NCBI RefSeq assembly: GCF_003177035.1
Contig: NZ_CP029488.1
Span: forward strand, 2,914,001-2,978,000
Direction of reading: 5' to 3'
Length of the DNA stretch: 64,000 nt
Source of the DNA: Salinisphaera sp. LB1
Lineage (GTDB): Bacteria > Pseudomonadota > Gammaproteobacteria > Nevskiales > Salinisphaeraceae
Positions 35,998 through 44,737 of the stretch are shown piece after piece. The notes beneath the pieces are model-generated. The model did no database searches and had not been told where the DNA came from. It worked only from the letters and a program-made list of their open reading frames with translations. Made by a program: the position numbers and the translations under genes. Positions within the stretch are counted from its first letter, which is position 1; each line of letters starts with the position of its first letter.

Positions 35998-37161
35998 ATG
36001 GATTTTTCATACAGCGATGAGCAGCGCATGCTCAAGGACATGGTCGACCGCCTGGTCGCCGAGCAGTACGATTTCGACACGCGCGAAGCCGCGCGTGCCT
36101 CGAGCGCCGGCTATTCGACGCAGATGTGGCAGCAGTTCGCTGAACTCGGCCTGCTGGGCGTGCCCCTGTCGGAGGACGCCGGGGGTTTCGACGGCGGCGG
36201 CGCCGAGTTGATGGTGGTCGCCGAGGGCTTCGGCCGGGCGTTGGTGGTTGAGCCGTATCTCGCGTCCGTGGTGCTCTGTGGCCACCTGATCGATGCGCTC
36301 GCCGACGGCGTACACAAGGCCGAACTCGCCGAGTCGATCATCAGCGGTGAAATGCGCTACGCGCTGGCCTGTCATGAGCCCGATGGCGGCTACGATCCGC
36401 ACTGGATCGCCACCACGGCGCGCGCCGATGGCGACGGCTATGTGCTGGATGGCAGCAAGGCCGTGGTGGCCCATGGCGATAGCGCCGATCGCCTGATCGT
36501 GATCGCCCGCAGTAGCGGTGAACCGGGCGATCGCGACGGGCTGAGCGCTTTTCTGGTCGATGCCAGCGCGCAAGGGGTGGCCCGTCGTGGTTATCCCACG
36601 ATCGATGGCCACCGGGCCGCGGATATCACGCTGGCAAACGTCCGCGTGGGGGGCGATGCGCTGCTGGGCGAAGCCCGGCAGGCGGGGGCCGCTCTGGACG
36701 CGGCGCTCGAACGCGGGGTGATTTATCTCTGCGCCGAGGCCACGGGCGCCATGGACCGGGCCTGTGAACTGACGCTGGAATATCTCAAGCAGCGCAAGCA
36801 GTTCGGTGTGCCGATCGGCAGCTTCCAGGCACTCCAGCATCGCATGGTCGACATGCGGATTGCGCTGGAAAAAGTCCGCGCCCTGACGTTCTGGGCGGCC
36901 TGTTCGCTGGAGTCCGCGCCGGACGAACGCCGGCAACGCATCGCGGCCGCCAAGGTGATGGTCGGACGGGCCGGCCGCCAGGTCGCCGAAGAGGCCATAC
37001 AGCTGTTCGGCGGCATGGGCATGATGGAGGAATCGGCCATTGCCCACTATGCCAAGCGCATCGTCATGATCGACCATTGGCTGGGCGATCATCGTTGGCA
37101 CATGGCCGCGTTCCGCCGCGCGCTTGTCGATGGCGACAATGCGCTGGCGAACGCGGCGTAA
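35998..37161 (+). CDS. Acyl-CoA dehydrogenase, PimD-like (small subunit type)
   Basis: This 387-residue protein starts MDFSYSDEQRMLKDMVDRLV and has GVPLSEDAGGFDGGGAELM, YLKQRKQFGVPIGSFQALQH and AIQLFGGMGMMEE. The central flavin-binding part is weaker than in the previous gene (ACHEPDGGYDP in place of a clear TEP-GSD loop). This is common in the smaller partner of PimC/PimD-type pairs, which are thought to work as heteromers. It starts 20 bp after the PimC-like gene and ends the run. A stem with a short T run follows. Confidence 0.9.
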   Translation: MDFSYSDEQRMLKDMVDRLVAEQYDFDTREAARASSAGYSTQMWQQFAELGLLGVPLSEDAGGFDGGGAELMVVAEGFGRALVVEPYLASVVLCGHLIDALADGVHKAELAESIISGEMRYALACHEPDGGYDPHWIATTARADGDGYVLDGSKAVVAHGDSADRLIVIARSSGEPGDRDGLSAFLVDASAQGVARRGYPTIDGHRAADITLANVRVGGDALLGEARQAGAALDAALERGVIYLCAEATGAMDRACELTLEYLKQRKQFGVPIGSFQALQHRMVDMRIALEKVRALTFWAACSLESAPDERRQRIAAAKVMVGRAGRQVAEEAIQLFGGMGMMEESAIAHYAKRIVMIDHWLGDHRWHMAAFRRALVDGDNALANAA

Positions 37162-37179
37162 TTGGCGATTTGATCATGG

Positions 37180-37235
37180 GCCTGCCGGCGGCGACTGTAA
37201 GCCGGCAGGCTACTGGCGGGGTTCAGCCCGTTTTT
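37180..37235 (+). terminator. Candidate terminator after the pim-like run
   Basis: GCCTGCCGGC (37180-37189) pairs perfectly with GCCGGCAGGC (37201-37210). A second small stem, CGGG-N6-CCCG, is followed by five T residues (37231-37235). The tandem arrangement may end the ligase-to-dehydrogenase transcript. The match to an intrinsic terminator is moderate. Confidence 0.45.
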
Positions 37236-37347
37236 GTGCCGCCGAGGGCACGGCGCGCCCTCCGTTTCGGGGATATGTGCGGCGGCGCCGAGGCGCTGTT
37301 TTCATGCCGAACGGCACCGCCGGGATGACATCGCTGCGGCGAGTCGA

Positions 37348-37938
37348 TCACAAGCCGCCGGTCGGTGGCGACTGCGCCGCGCCAACCGGCAACACGATGC
37401 GGTCGTTGGCGCCGTTCACGATGGCGGCAAAGGCCAGATAGATGGACACTACGGCGAGCATCAACGTCGCGTAACCGCCCAGCACGATACAGATTTCGGA
37501 GTCGAACCAGTGCCCGAACGCGGCCAGCACGAAGCTGACCGTGATATTCAGAAAGAAGAACTGTAGCGCACGCGATTCCTTGAGCGCCCCGAGCCATAAA
37601 GCGAGGGAAACGGTGCCGAACAACAGGAAATACCAGCCGGCGAATGCCGGTGCGACGCCTTTATGAAAGAACAACAAATAAAGCGCCAGTGACCACCAGA
37701 AGGCACCGAAGGCGGTGAATCCGGTAAAGCCCAGCGTATTGCCGCCAACGAACTCCAGGCAACCGGCAATGACCTGGGCGCCACCCCCGAAGGCAAATAC
37801 CACCGCGATCAGTAATCCGATGTTATCCGGCGGGTACCAGCCGGCGTTGATCATGCCCAGCAACCAGGCGGGCAGGGCCGTGGCGAACAGGCCAAGCGGC
37901 GCTGGATCGGCGGTTTGTCGAGTCGGGGCAGTGCTCAT
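37348..37938 (-). CDS. Acetate/succinate permease, GPR1/FUN34/YaaH family
   Basis: This 196-residue protein has six membrane segments and the family motif near the N-terminus (DPAPLGLFATALPAWLLG; consensus NPAPLGL). FTGFTAFGAFWWSLALY and the later YLLLF-like helices also match. Characterised members carry acetate or succinate with protons. The first residue of the family motif is Asp instead of Asn. The gene is convergent with the pim-like run, and an IclR-type operator is 76-102 bp upstream. A link to the pathway, uptake or release of short acids, is likely. Confidence 0.9.
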   Translation of the reverse strand: MSTAPTRQTADPAPLGLFATALPAWLLGMINAGWYPPDNIGLLIAVVFAFGGGAQVIAGCLEFVGGNTLGFTGFTAFGAFWWSLALYLLFFHKGVAPAFAGWYFLLFGTVSLALWLGALKESRALQFFFLNITVSFVLAAFGHWFDSEICIVLGGYATLMLAVVSIYLAFAAIVNGANDRIVLPVGAAQSPPTGGL

Positions 37939-38013
37939 TAGACAGCCTTCATTATTGTGTATCGTGCCGTTCGATACTCACGCCCCGGATTCGATGTTCG
38001 CTATCATCATTTT

Positions 38014-38040
38014 GTATTATGGAACAGCGTTCCGTAATAC
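38014..38040. promoter_or_regulatory. IclR-type operator candidate, site 6
   Basis: A 27-bp near-perfect palindrome has 12-bp arms (GTATTATGGAAC and its complement with one mismatch) around AGC. The core 38020-38034 reads TGGAACAGCGTTCCG. It lies upstream of the permease gene on the minus strand. Confidence 0.6.
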
Positions 38041-38165
38041 GCGTGGTGACGAATGGGTTTGAAACCCGGGATAAGGCAGCACTCAATATCTAAAGGCGCG
38101 CCTCCGACTTAACCCCGCTCCTGATCTGGTTTGGCGATTCTCCCTGAAGACGCATGCCGGCTGGT

Positions 38166-38190
38166 AAAACGGGCCGAGATACGGCCCGTT
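38166..38190 (-). terminator. Intrinsic terminator of the small secreted-protein gene
   Basis: AACGGGCC and GGCCCGTT form a perfect 8-bp stem with a 7-nt loop. On the minus strand the stem ends in TTTT. It starts 40 bp after the stop of the gene ending at 38230. Confidence 0.6.
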
Positions 38191-38229
38191 ACCCGATGAG
38201 CATAGGGGCGGTCGTTCGGCTCTAGCCGT

Positions 38230-38571
38230 TCAGTAGGGGGCGGACATATAGGGCGATTGATACTTGAGCACAGCCGGGCTGTTTGAGCGCTCTCTCTTGA
38301 AACGCTGGATTGTGTGCTCTGACGCCCCGTTGTTGTCAGGCGTGTCGCTGAAATTGTCGGAAAGCGCACCGATCCCAGCCGGCTGCTGGAACGCGAAGGC
38401 GTTTTTGATCTCGAAGGTTCCAGCCTTTTGCTGCGTCGTGCGTTGCGGGTTCGACTGGCTGTCGGTCGCCGTTGAGGGGTTGGCGGCCTGAGCCGAAATA
38501 GTGCCGAGAACCAGGCCGAAGCCGAGGAGGATGGCTGCGCCGGTACGGGTTTTCTGGGCCAGTGTGTTCAT
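38230..38571 (-). CDS. Small secreted protein of unknown function
   Basis: The 113-residue product starts MNTLAQKTRTGAAILLGFGL and has a signal peptide with probable cleavage after AQA (about residue 29). The mature part of about 85 residues is polar, rich in Ser, Asn, Gln and Pro, and has no Cys. No family is recognised. The start at 38571 is chosen because it gives a normal signal peptide; the frame extends to 38637. It is divergent from a LysR gene and has its own terminator, which supports a real expressed gene. Its codon use is less GC-rich than the enzymes nearby. Confidence 0.55.
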   Translation of the reverse strand: MNTLAQKTRTGAAILLGFGLVLGTISAQAANPSTATDSQSNPQRTTQQKAGTFEIKNAFAFQQPAGIGALSDNFSDTPDNNGASEHTIQRFKRERSNSPAVLKYQSPYMSAPY

Positions 38572-38660
38572 GCTCGATACTCTCGTCAATAAATGGCGAT
38601 GCGTGTTTGCTATCGCCGAAGCTAGCTGTTGATGCATACTCTATTGACTTACGTCGAGTG

Positions 38661-38690
38661 AATAAACCGCTAGATATTCATTTGTTTATT
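38661..38690. promoter_or_regulatory. Inverted repeat, candidate LysR-type site
   Basis: AATAAAC and its complement GTTTATT are spaced by 16 bp in an A/T-rich patch. The site lies 15 bp before the LysR gene and 90 bp before the divergent secreted-protein gene. Autoregulation with control of the divergent gene is the usual LysR arrangement. Confidence 0.4.
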
Positions 38691-38705
38691 TAGTTTTATT
38701 GTTGA

Positions 38706-39608
38706 ATGAATCTGCTCAACGCCATGACGACGTTCGTCCGTATTGTCGACGAGGGCAGCCTTGTGGCAGCGGCGAACAGCAGCGGGCTATCGCCGGCCAT
38801 GGTGGGTAATCACCTCCGTGCGCTGGAAGAACGGACGGGGATGACATTGCTCAACCGGACCACGCGCCGTCAGAGTCTGACCGAGTTCGGTCGCCTCTAT
38901 TACCGGCGCTGTGTCGATATCCTCGAGTTGGTCGAAGACACCGACATGCTGGCGCAGCAATCCCAGGCCACGCCGCGCGGCAAGTTGCGGATTACTGCGC
39001 CTCATGCTTTCGGTGCGGATTGGCTCATGCCCGCGTTGACGGATTACACCGCGCAATACCCGCAAGTCACGATCGATCTGGTGGTCGACGATCGGCTTTT
39101 CGACCTCGTCTACGACCAGTTCGAAGCCGCCATCCGGATCGGCGAACTGGCCAACGAGGATCTCGTGGCCCGGCCGCTGTCCCCGTTCCAATCGCTACTC
39201 TGCGCCGCGCCGGGCTATATTGCAGCCCACGGGCAGCCGGCCGAACCGTCCGAACTGGTCGATTACGACTGCCTGCTCTATACCTACGCGCGCCAGATTC
39301 ACGCGGATCTTTCCTCTTATGTGCTGAATCTGGCCGGCCCGGCGGGCGCGGTGGATGTCACCGTCACCGGGCGGGTCTACGTCAACAGCGCCGCGGCGCT
39401 GCGCCGGGCGGCCTTGTCCGGTATGGGCATCACATTCCTGCCGGAACGTGCCGTTGCCGATGACATTGAACGCGGCGATCTGGTGAACGTGCTGCCCGAA
39501 TACCGTTCGCCCGAACGGCCGCTGCATCTGCTGTATCGGCGTGACCGGCGCCTTTCGCCCAAACTGCGCAGCTTCATCGATTTCGTGCTCGCGCGCTTCG
39601 GGCGTTAG
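38706..39608 (+). CDS. LysR family transcriptional regulator
   Basis: This 300-residue protein has the LysR winged helix-turn-helix at residues 1-60 (FVRIVDEGSLVAAANSSGLSPAM split at residue 21, then HLRALEERTGMTLLNRTTR). The periplasmic-binding-like effector domain covers about 90-295 (GKLRITAPHAFGADWLMPAL). SLTEFGRLYYRRC links the two. Its target could be the divergent small secreted-protein gene or the downstream gcdH gene. The effector is unknown. It is followed after 210 bp by gcdH, which has its own operator, so it is probably a separate transcript. Confidence 0.92.
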   Translation: MNLLNAMTTFVRIVDEGSLVAAANSSGLSPAMVGNHLRALEERTGMTLLNRTTRRQSLTEFGRLYYRRCVDILELVEDTDMLAQQSQATPRGKLRITAPHAFGADWLMPALTDYTAQYPQVTIDLVVDDRLFDLVYDQFEAAIRIGELANEDLVARPLSPFQSLLCAAPGYIAAHGQPAEPSELVDYDCLLYTYARQIHADLSSYVLNLAGPAGAVDVTVTGRVYVNSAAALRRAALSGMGITFLPERAVADDIERGDLVNVLPEYRSPERPLHLLYRRDRRLSPKLRSFIDFVLARFGR

Positions 39609-39680
39609 CCCTCGGTGGGTGCGATCGGACGCGGCCGCAAGCGGTCCTCGAGACGAACTCATACATAAGCCGCATTAATG

Positions 39681-39695
39681 CGAAATGCAATTTCG
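39681..39695. promoter_or_regulatory. IclR-type operator candidate, site 7
   Basis: CGAAATGCAATTTCG is a perfect palindrome with 6-bp arms around GCA. Its GAAAT-N3-ATTTC core is nearest of the seven to the E. coli IclR consensus. It is 124 bp before the gcdH start. Confidence 0.5.
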
Positions 39696-39818
39696 TTTTA
39701 GTATTGGCGACTGAATGTTTTCGGGCGTCCGGAGTTTCGCGCGGCGGTGGTGCATGCGTGCCACCGGCCACGGCGTGAGTGGCCCGGATGCCCATGCGAT
39801 CGACAAAGGAAGACGACG

Positions 39819-40985
39819 ATGCAGGACTTTGCCTGGTCCGACCCCCTGCTGCTGGAAGGGCAGCTGAGCGAGGACGAGCGCATGATCCGCGATGCGGTTC
39901 ATGATTATTGCCAGAACAGCCTGATGCCGCGCGTGCTGGAGGCGAATCGGCATGAGATCTTCCACCGCGAGATCATGACTGAAATGGGGTCGCTCGGCAT
40001 GCTCGGCTCAACCATTCCCGAGGCGTACGGGGGCGCGGGGTTGAGCCATGTCTGCTACGGCCTGCTCGCGCGGGAGGTCGAACGGGTCGACTCGGGTTAT
40101 CGGTCGGCGATGAGCGTGCAATCGTCGCTGGTCATGCATCCCATCCATGCATTCGGCAGCGAGACGCTCCGCAACCGGTATCTGCCCAGGCTGGCCAGTG
40201 GTGAATGGGTCGGCTGTTTCGGGCTGACCGAGCCCGACCACGGCTCCGATCCCGGCTCGATGAGCACGCGCGCGTCGCGGGTCGAGGGCGGCTATGTTCT
40301 GAATGGCGCCAAGACCTGGATCACCAATTCGCCGATCGCCGATGTCGCGATCATCTGGGCCAGTCTCGACGGGCAAATCAACGGCTTCGTCGTCGAGCGC
40401 GACTTCGGCGGCATGACGACACCGCACATCGACGGCAAATTCTCGCTGCGTGCGTCGGCCACCGGCCAGATCATGCTCGATGACTGTTTCGTGCCCGAGG
40501 CGAACCGCCTGGACGTGACCGGACTGAAGGGCCCGTTCTCCTGTTTGAACAAGGCCCGCTACGGCATTGCCTGGGGCACCATGGGCGCGGCCGAATTCTG
40601 CTGGCACGCGGCCCGTGATTACACGCTCGAACGCCGGCAGTTCGGCCGGCCGTTGGCGGCCACACAACTGATCCAGAAAAAACTGGCGGACATGAGCACG
40701 GAGATCACCCTGGGTCTGCATGCTGTACTGCGGCTCGGCCGATTGATGGATGCGGGCCAATGGGCGCCGGAAATGGTCTCCATGCTCAAACGCAACAACT
40801 GCGGCAAGGCACTCGAGATCGCCCGCCAGGCCCGCGACATGCACGGTGGCAACGGGATTGCCGATGAATACCACGTCATCCGGCATGTCATGAATCTCGA
40901 AGCGGTCAACACCTACGAAGGCACCCACGATATTCATGCCTTGATCCTGGGCAAGGCCCAGACCGGGTTGCAGGCTTTCAAATGA
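39819..40985 (+). CDS. gcdH: Glutaryl-CoA dehydrogenase
   Basis: This 388-residue flavoprotein oxidises and decarboxylates glutaryl-CoA to crotonyl-CoA and CO2, passing electrons to ETF. The family blocks [38 protein letters not shown] (split at residue 170), [21 protein letters not shown] (split) and the catalytic Glu of [13 protein letters not shown] (E367) are present. The start [20 protein letters not shown] follows AAAGGAAG. Glutaryl-CoA is the end product when odd-chain dicarboxylates such as pimelate are beta-oxidised, so it completes the pim-like route. It is followed by a quinone oxidoreductase gene. Confidence 0.95.
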   Translation: MQDFAWSDPLLLEGQLSEDERMIRDAVHDYCQNSLMPRVLEANRHEIFHREIMTEMGSLGMLGSTIPEAYGGAGLSHVCYGLLAREVERVDSGYRSAMSVQSSLVMHPIHAFGSETLRNRYLPRLASGEWVGCFGLTEPDHGSDPGSMSTRASRVEGGYVLNGAKTWITNSPIADVAIIWASLDGQINGFVVERDFGGMTTPHIDGKFSLRASATGQIMLDDCFVPEANRLDVTGLKGPFSCLNKARYGIAWGTMGAAEFCWHAARDYTLERRQFGRPLAATQLIQKKLADMSTEITLGLHAVLRLGRLMDAGQWAPEMVSMLKRNNCGKALEIARQARDMHGGNGIADEYHVIRHVMNLEAVNTYEGTHDIHALILGKAQTGLQAFK

Positions 40986-41058
40986 GCCGGGCGCCGATCA
41001 CACCGGCATGCCGTCGCGGGCCCGCGTCGCTGCCCCTCATCAATCAAGGGATATCGCC

Positions 41059-42042
41059 ATGAAGGCATTGCGCTGCAAACAGTTCGGGCCGCCCGAGACG
41101 CTGGTGCTCGAAGAGGTCGACACGCCGCCCGTTGGGCCGGACCAGGTTCTCATCGACATGCGCGCCGCCGCGGTCAATTTCCCGGACAGTCTGATCATCC
41201 AGGACAAGTATCAACTCAAGCCCGAGCTGCCGTTTTCGCCGGGCGGTGAGCTGGCCGGCACCGTCGCGGCCGTCGGCGAGAACGTGACCCGGGTGCGGCC
41301 CGGCGACGATGTGATTGCATTCACGGGATACGGCGCATTTGCGGAACAGGTGGTGGCCGGGGCCGATCAGGTCATGCCCAAGCCGGCGGGGCTGGATTAC
41401 GTGACCGCCTCGGCCTGCGTGATGACCTATGGCACGAGTTACCATGCCCTGGCCGACCGGGCCGGGCTCGTCGCGGGCGAAAGCCTGTTGGTGCTGGGCG
41501 CCTCGGGCGGAGTCGGGCTGGCCGCGATCGAGATCGGCAAGGCGCTGGGCGCGAATGTGATCGCGGCCGCGTCGAGCGAGGCCAGGCTCGCCATATGCCG
41601 CGAACATGGCGCGGACGAGACGATCAATTACGCAAGCACCGACCTGAAACAGGCACTCAAGGATCTGACCGGCGGGGCCGGCGTGGACGTGGTCTATGAT
41701 CCGGTGGGCGGCGCCGCGACGGAAGCCGCGCTGCGCGGCACGGCCTGGCGTGGGCGGTTGCTCGTGATCGGCTTCGCCAGCGGCGATATTCCCAAGCCGC
41801 CCTTGAATCTGGCCCTGCTCAAGGGCGCTTCGATCATCGGCGTGTTCTGGGGAAGCTTCGTGCAGCGTGAGCCGGAGGCCAACGCCAAACAGCTCGAGAC
41901 GGTTTTCGAGTGGATCCGCGAAGGCCGCCTGCGCCCCCATATCGGCGGCGTGTATCCGCTGGCTCGCGGCGGCGAGGCGATCGCCGCGCTCGCCAACCGC
42001 CAGGTTTCCGGCAAGCTGGTCATTACCACCGTCACCGACTGA
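41059..42042 (+). CDS. NADPH:quinone oxidoreductase family (MDR) protein
   Basis: This 327-residue medium-chain reductase has the N-terminal GroES-like fold (MKALRCKQFGPPETLVLEEV) and the nucleotide loop VLGASGGVGLAAIEIGKALG (about residues 145-164). YDPVGGAATEAALR and GVFWGSF follow. There are no zinc ligands, as in quinone oxidoreductases and some acryloyl-CoA or crotonyl-type reductases. ATG 41059 is chosen over 41008 for family length. It follows gcdH by 73 bp and may be in the same transcript. The physiological substrate is unknown. Confidence 0.88.
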   Translation: MKALRCKQFGPPETLVLEEVDTPPVGPDQVLIDMRAAAVNFPDSLIIQDKYQLKPELPFSPGGELAGTVAAVGENVTRVRPGDDVIAFTGYGAFAEQVVAGADQVMPKPAGLDYVTASACVMTYGTSYHALADRAGLVAGESLLVLGASGGVGLAAIEIGKALGANVIAAASSEARLAICREHGADETINYASTDLKQALKDLTGGAGVDVVYDPVGGAATEAALRGTAWRGRLLVIGFASGDIPKPPLNLALLKGASIIGVFWGSFVQREPEANAKQLETVFEWIREGRLRPHIGGVYPLARGGEAIAALANRQVSGKLVITTVTD

Positions 42043-42099
42043 GCTTCACCCGCCAAGCGGTCCCGCTGAGTGGGGCCGCGGCCGGGTTCACTGGGATGC

Positions 42100-42120
42100 A
42101 ACCCGCAAGACGCGCGGGTT
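42100..42120. terminator. Hairpin between convergent genes
   Basis: AACCCGC and GCGGGTT pair across a 7-nt loop, midway between the quinone oxidoreductase gene and the convergent Nudix gene. No T run follows. The call is weak. Confidence 0.3.
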
Positions 42121-42167
42121 CGGGTCGGGCGCGCCGGGTTGGGCCGGAGAGCCTTGGGGGGCCTAGA

Positions 42168-42722
42168 TCAATCCATATCCGGCGGTGCCTTCAGCCAGGC
42201 TTCGACCTGGGGCGGCAATTCGCGCGGTTGTGGGTCGTAGCCCTGGGCACGCAGCCAGTCGCGCACGGCCAGGCCGGTGCCGCCGGGCCAGTATTCGGCT
42301 TCGTGCTTGGGCACGTGGAACCACTCCGCCAGTTCCTCGTTGAGCGCGATCTCGCCGCGGCCGACCAGATGATAGGCCAACAACAACTGGTTCTTGCGGG
42401 CGAAGCCATAGGCGCCGATGAATTCGGTGATCTCGGCCTCGATGCCCAGTTCCTCGGCGACTTCGCGCACCACGCCTTCGGCCGGGTCTTCACGCGGTTC
42501 CAGAAAGCCGGTGACCAGGCCGTACATGCCCTGCGGCCATTTTGCGTTGCGCGCGAACACCAGGTGGCCTTCGTGTTCGACCACGCCCGCAACCACCGGG
42601 ATCGGGTTGTCCCAGAAGATATAACCGCAGTCGTCGGCCGGGCAGGCCAGACGATCCATGTCGGCGATCTCGCGCACGACCAGCGGCGTGGCGCAGACGG
42701 GGCAATAGCGGCGTGGATCCAT
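42168..42722 (-). CDS. Nudix hydrolase with N-terminal zinc ribbon
   Basis: This 184-residue protein has a zinc ribbon at residues 7-33 (CPVC and CPADDC) and a complete Nudix box at about 72-94 (G-x5-E-x7-REVAEELGI; seen as GFLEPREDP and EGVVREVAEELGI). Nudix enzymes hydrolyse nucleoside diphosphate derivatives; this zinc-ribbon type is related to NADH pyrophosphatase-like proteins. Its substrate is not known. It lies 20 bp downstream of the transglutaminase-like gene on the same strand and may be co-transcribed. Confidence 0.9.
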   Translation of the reverse strand: MDPRRYCPVCATPLVVREIADMDRLACPADDCGYIFWDNPIPVVAGVVEHEGHLVFARNAKWPQGMYGLVTGFLEPREDPAEGVVREVAEELGIEAEITEFIGAYGFARKNQLLLAYHLVGRGEIALNEELAEWFHVPKHEAEYWPGGTGLAVRDWLRAQGYDPQPRELPPQVEAWLKAPPDMD

Positions 42723-42742
42723 GGTTTCTCCTAGGGCCTAAT

Positions 42743-44737
42743 TCAGCCGCGCCGCGGAGGATGAAACCGGCGGGCGCGGCGAATGAAATCGCGACGCTCG
42801 GCAGGGCCGGGCGTCGAAGCATAGCGTAACCGCGAATAGCGCGCGGCGAGATCCGTGATCGCACGGGCGAGCGCCGGATGTCGGGCCGCGACGCGCTCGG
42901 CGTAATGGGCGGGTGTCTCGCCGGTGCGGCGGGCGATGCCGCGGCGGGCGAGCCGGCGGCATACTCCCTGCCAGGCGCGCACCGCCGGATCAGGCTCGCG
43001 GGCGACCCGCATGCGCCAGGCGAGCCAAAGCGACACCAGCATCAGCAGCCCGACCACGAGCCCGGTCAGGATGGCGATCGCGGTGCCGAAGCCTGCGATG
43101 CCGAGGGCCGCGAATAGGCGTTGCTGGAGATCCGGACCGTAGGCGAGAAACCAGCGGTTCCAGCCCGCGTCGACCGCGTCCCAGAGCATGCGCGCGCGAT
43201 ACCAGGCATCGCGGCCGTGGCCGCCGGCCATGTACGGCAGATCGCCGGTGTCGGCGATCGCCGCGTTGATGCCGTCCACGATACGCTTCGGTGCCGCCGC
43301 CGCGGTCGGGTCCACACGTACCCAGCCGGCGCCGGCGAGCCAGACTTCGCTCCAGGCATGGGCGTCCGAATCGCGCACGATCCAGTAATCGCCGAGGCTG
43401 GCGTGTTCGGCGCCCTGGTAGCCGGTGACCACGCGGGCCGGCACGCCGGCGGCGCGCATCAGGAACGTGAAAGCGCCCGCAAAGTGCTCGCAGAAGCCGG
43501 CGCGGGTGGTGAACAGGAAATCGTCGACGCTGTTGTCGCGCGAGGTCCGCGGCGGATTGAGGGTATAGCTGAAACCGCCGCGCCGTAGGAAATCGAGCGC
43601 GCTATGCACCACCGCGCGGGCGCCCGGGTCCTGCTGCGCCCAGCGGTGGGCCAGCGCGCGGGCGCGCGGATTGCCCGTGGCCGGCAGTGCGAGCGCGCGT
43701 TGTCGGGCGGCCGGCGTCAGCTTGGCGTCCAGGGTGTATTGCGTGGCCGAGCGCGCTATGTAGCGGACGCGCTGGTCGATGGGCCGGGGCGCGACCCAGT
43801 TGCCGCCGGCCGTGCGTCGATGCGCGGTGTCGACAGCCAGCGGCATGTCGAGCGCGATCAGCCAGCGCTTGTGACTGGGCGCAAGGGTGATGTCGGTGCG
43901 GATGGTCGGTCCGTCGGCGTGCACACTGGCCGGCGCGATATCGCGGGCGACGCCCGGGCCCGTATGCCAGGTGCCGTGGTCGTAATCCCAGAGCACCGGC
44001 CCGCGCCAGTAGCGGAGTGCCGGTGGCGGCGCGGGGCCGTCGAAGCGCACACGAAACGCGACCGCGCCCGAGCGGGCCAGATCGGCGATAGCGCCCGGCG
44101 ACATCGTGTCCGACAGACCTGTTCGCGCGGTGTTGCCGTTATCGGCGGGCAGGCCCCAGAGGGGGCCGGGCAGCCGGGGAAACAGCACGAACAATGCCGC
44201 TGCCACCGGAATCGCCAACGCCAGCAGGCGGGCCGATTCCGCGGCCGATGCCGAGGGCGGGGCGTCGTCTCCGGCGTGGAGGTGTACGAAAGCGGCCACG
44301 ATCAGCCAACTGCCGCCGATCAGGTACAGCGCCATGCCGAGCGACTGAGAGAACAGGAACTGGGTCACCAGTACGAAGCAGCACAGCGCCAGCACGATCA
44401 CCACATCGCGATAGCGCTGGGTTTCGCTGAGCTTGAGCGCCAGCATGAGCACGAGCAGCGCCACGCCCGCGGTCTGTCCGTTGATGTGGCCGAAGCCAAG
44501 AAAGACCGCGCTCACCCCGGCAATGGTGAGCAGCGCGCGGAGCAGACCGTGTGGCGTGGCCTGCCCGAGCAGGGTCCGGAGCACGTTCCAGGCCAGCAGC
44601 GCGGCGGCGGCGAAGCTCACCCAGAACGGCAGATGCAGAATGTGCGGGCCGCAAATGACAGCCACCAGCGCGGTCAGCGCGAGTCGCTCGCCGCGGCTGA
44701 CGAGCCGGGCCGTGTGGGTGGTTCCGGTAGCCGCCAT
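42743..44737 (-). CDS. Transglutaminase-like membrane protein, TgpA family (DUF3488 + DUF4129)
   Basis: This 664-residue protein has about six N-terminal membrane segments (residues 20-190) and a periplasmic transglutaminase-like domain. The triad lies in GFCEHFAGAFTFLMRAAGVP (Cys about 416), SDAHAWSEVWL (His) and WVRVDPTAA (Asp). One more membrane segment follows near residue 560 and a cytoplasmic C-terminal helix region. In Pseudomonas aeruginosa TgpA is essential and has transglutaminase activity. The start ATG 44737 shares its A with the stop of the DUF58 gene (TGATG), so the two are translationally coupled in a moxR-DUF58-tgpA operon. Confidence 0.92.
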   Translation of the reverse strand: MAATGTTHTARLVSRGERLALTALVAVICGPHILHLPFWVSFAAAALLAWNVLRTLLGQATPHGLLRALLTIAGVSAVFLGFGHINGQTAGVALLVLMLALKLSETQRYRDVVIVLALCCFVLVTQFLFSQSLGMALYLIGGSWLIVAAFVHLHAGDDAPPSASAAESARLLALAIPVAAALFVLFPRLPGPLWGLPADNGNTARTGLSDTMSPGAIADLARSGAVAFRVRFDGPAPPPALRYWRGPVLWDYDHGTWHTGPGVARDIAPASVHADGPTIRTDITLAPSHKRWLIALDMPLAVDTAHRRTAGGNWVAPRPIDQRVRYIARSATQYTLDAKLTPAARQRALALPATGNPRARALAHRWAQQDPGARAVVHSALDFLRRGGFSYTLNPPRTSRDNSVDDFLFTTRAGFCEHFAGAFTFLMRAAGVPARVVTGYQGAEHASLGDYWIVRDSDAHAWSEVWLAGAGWVRVDPTAAAAPKRIVDGINAAIADTGDLPYMAGGHGRDAWYRARMLWDAVDAGWNRWFLAYGPDLQQRLFAALGIAGFGTAIAILTGLVVGLLMLVSLWLAWRMRVAREPDPAVRAWQGVCRRLARRGIARRTGETPAHYAERVAARHPALARAITDLAARYSRLRYASTPGPAERRDFIRRARRFHPPRRG

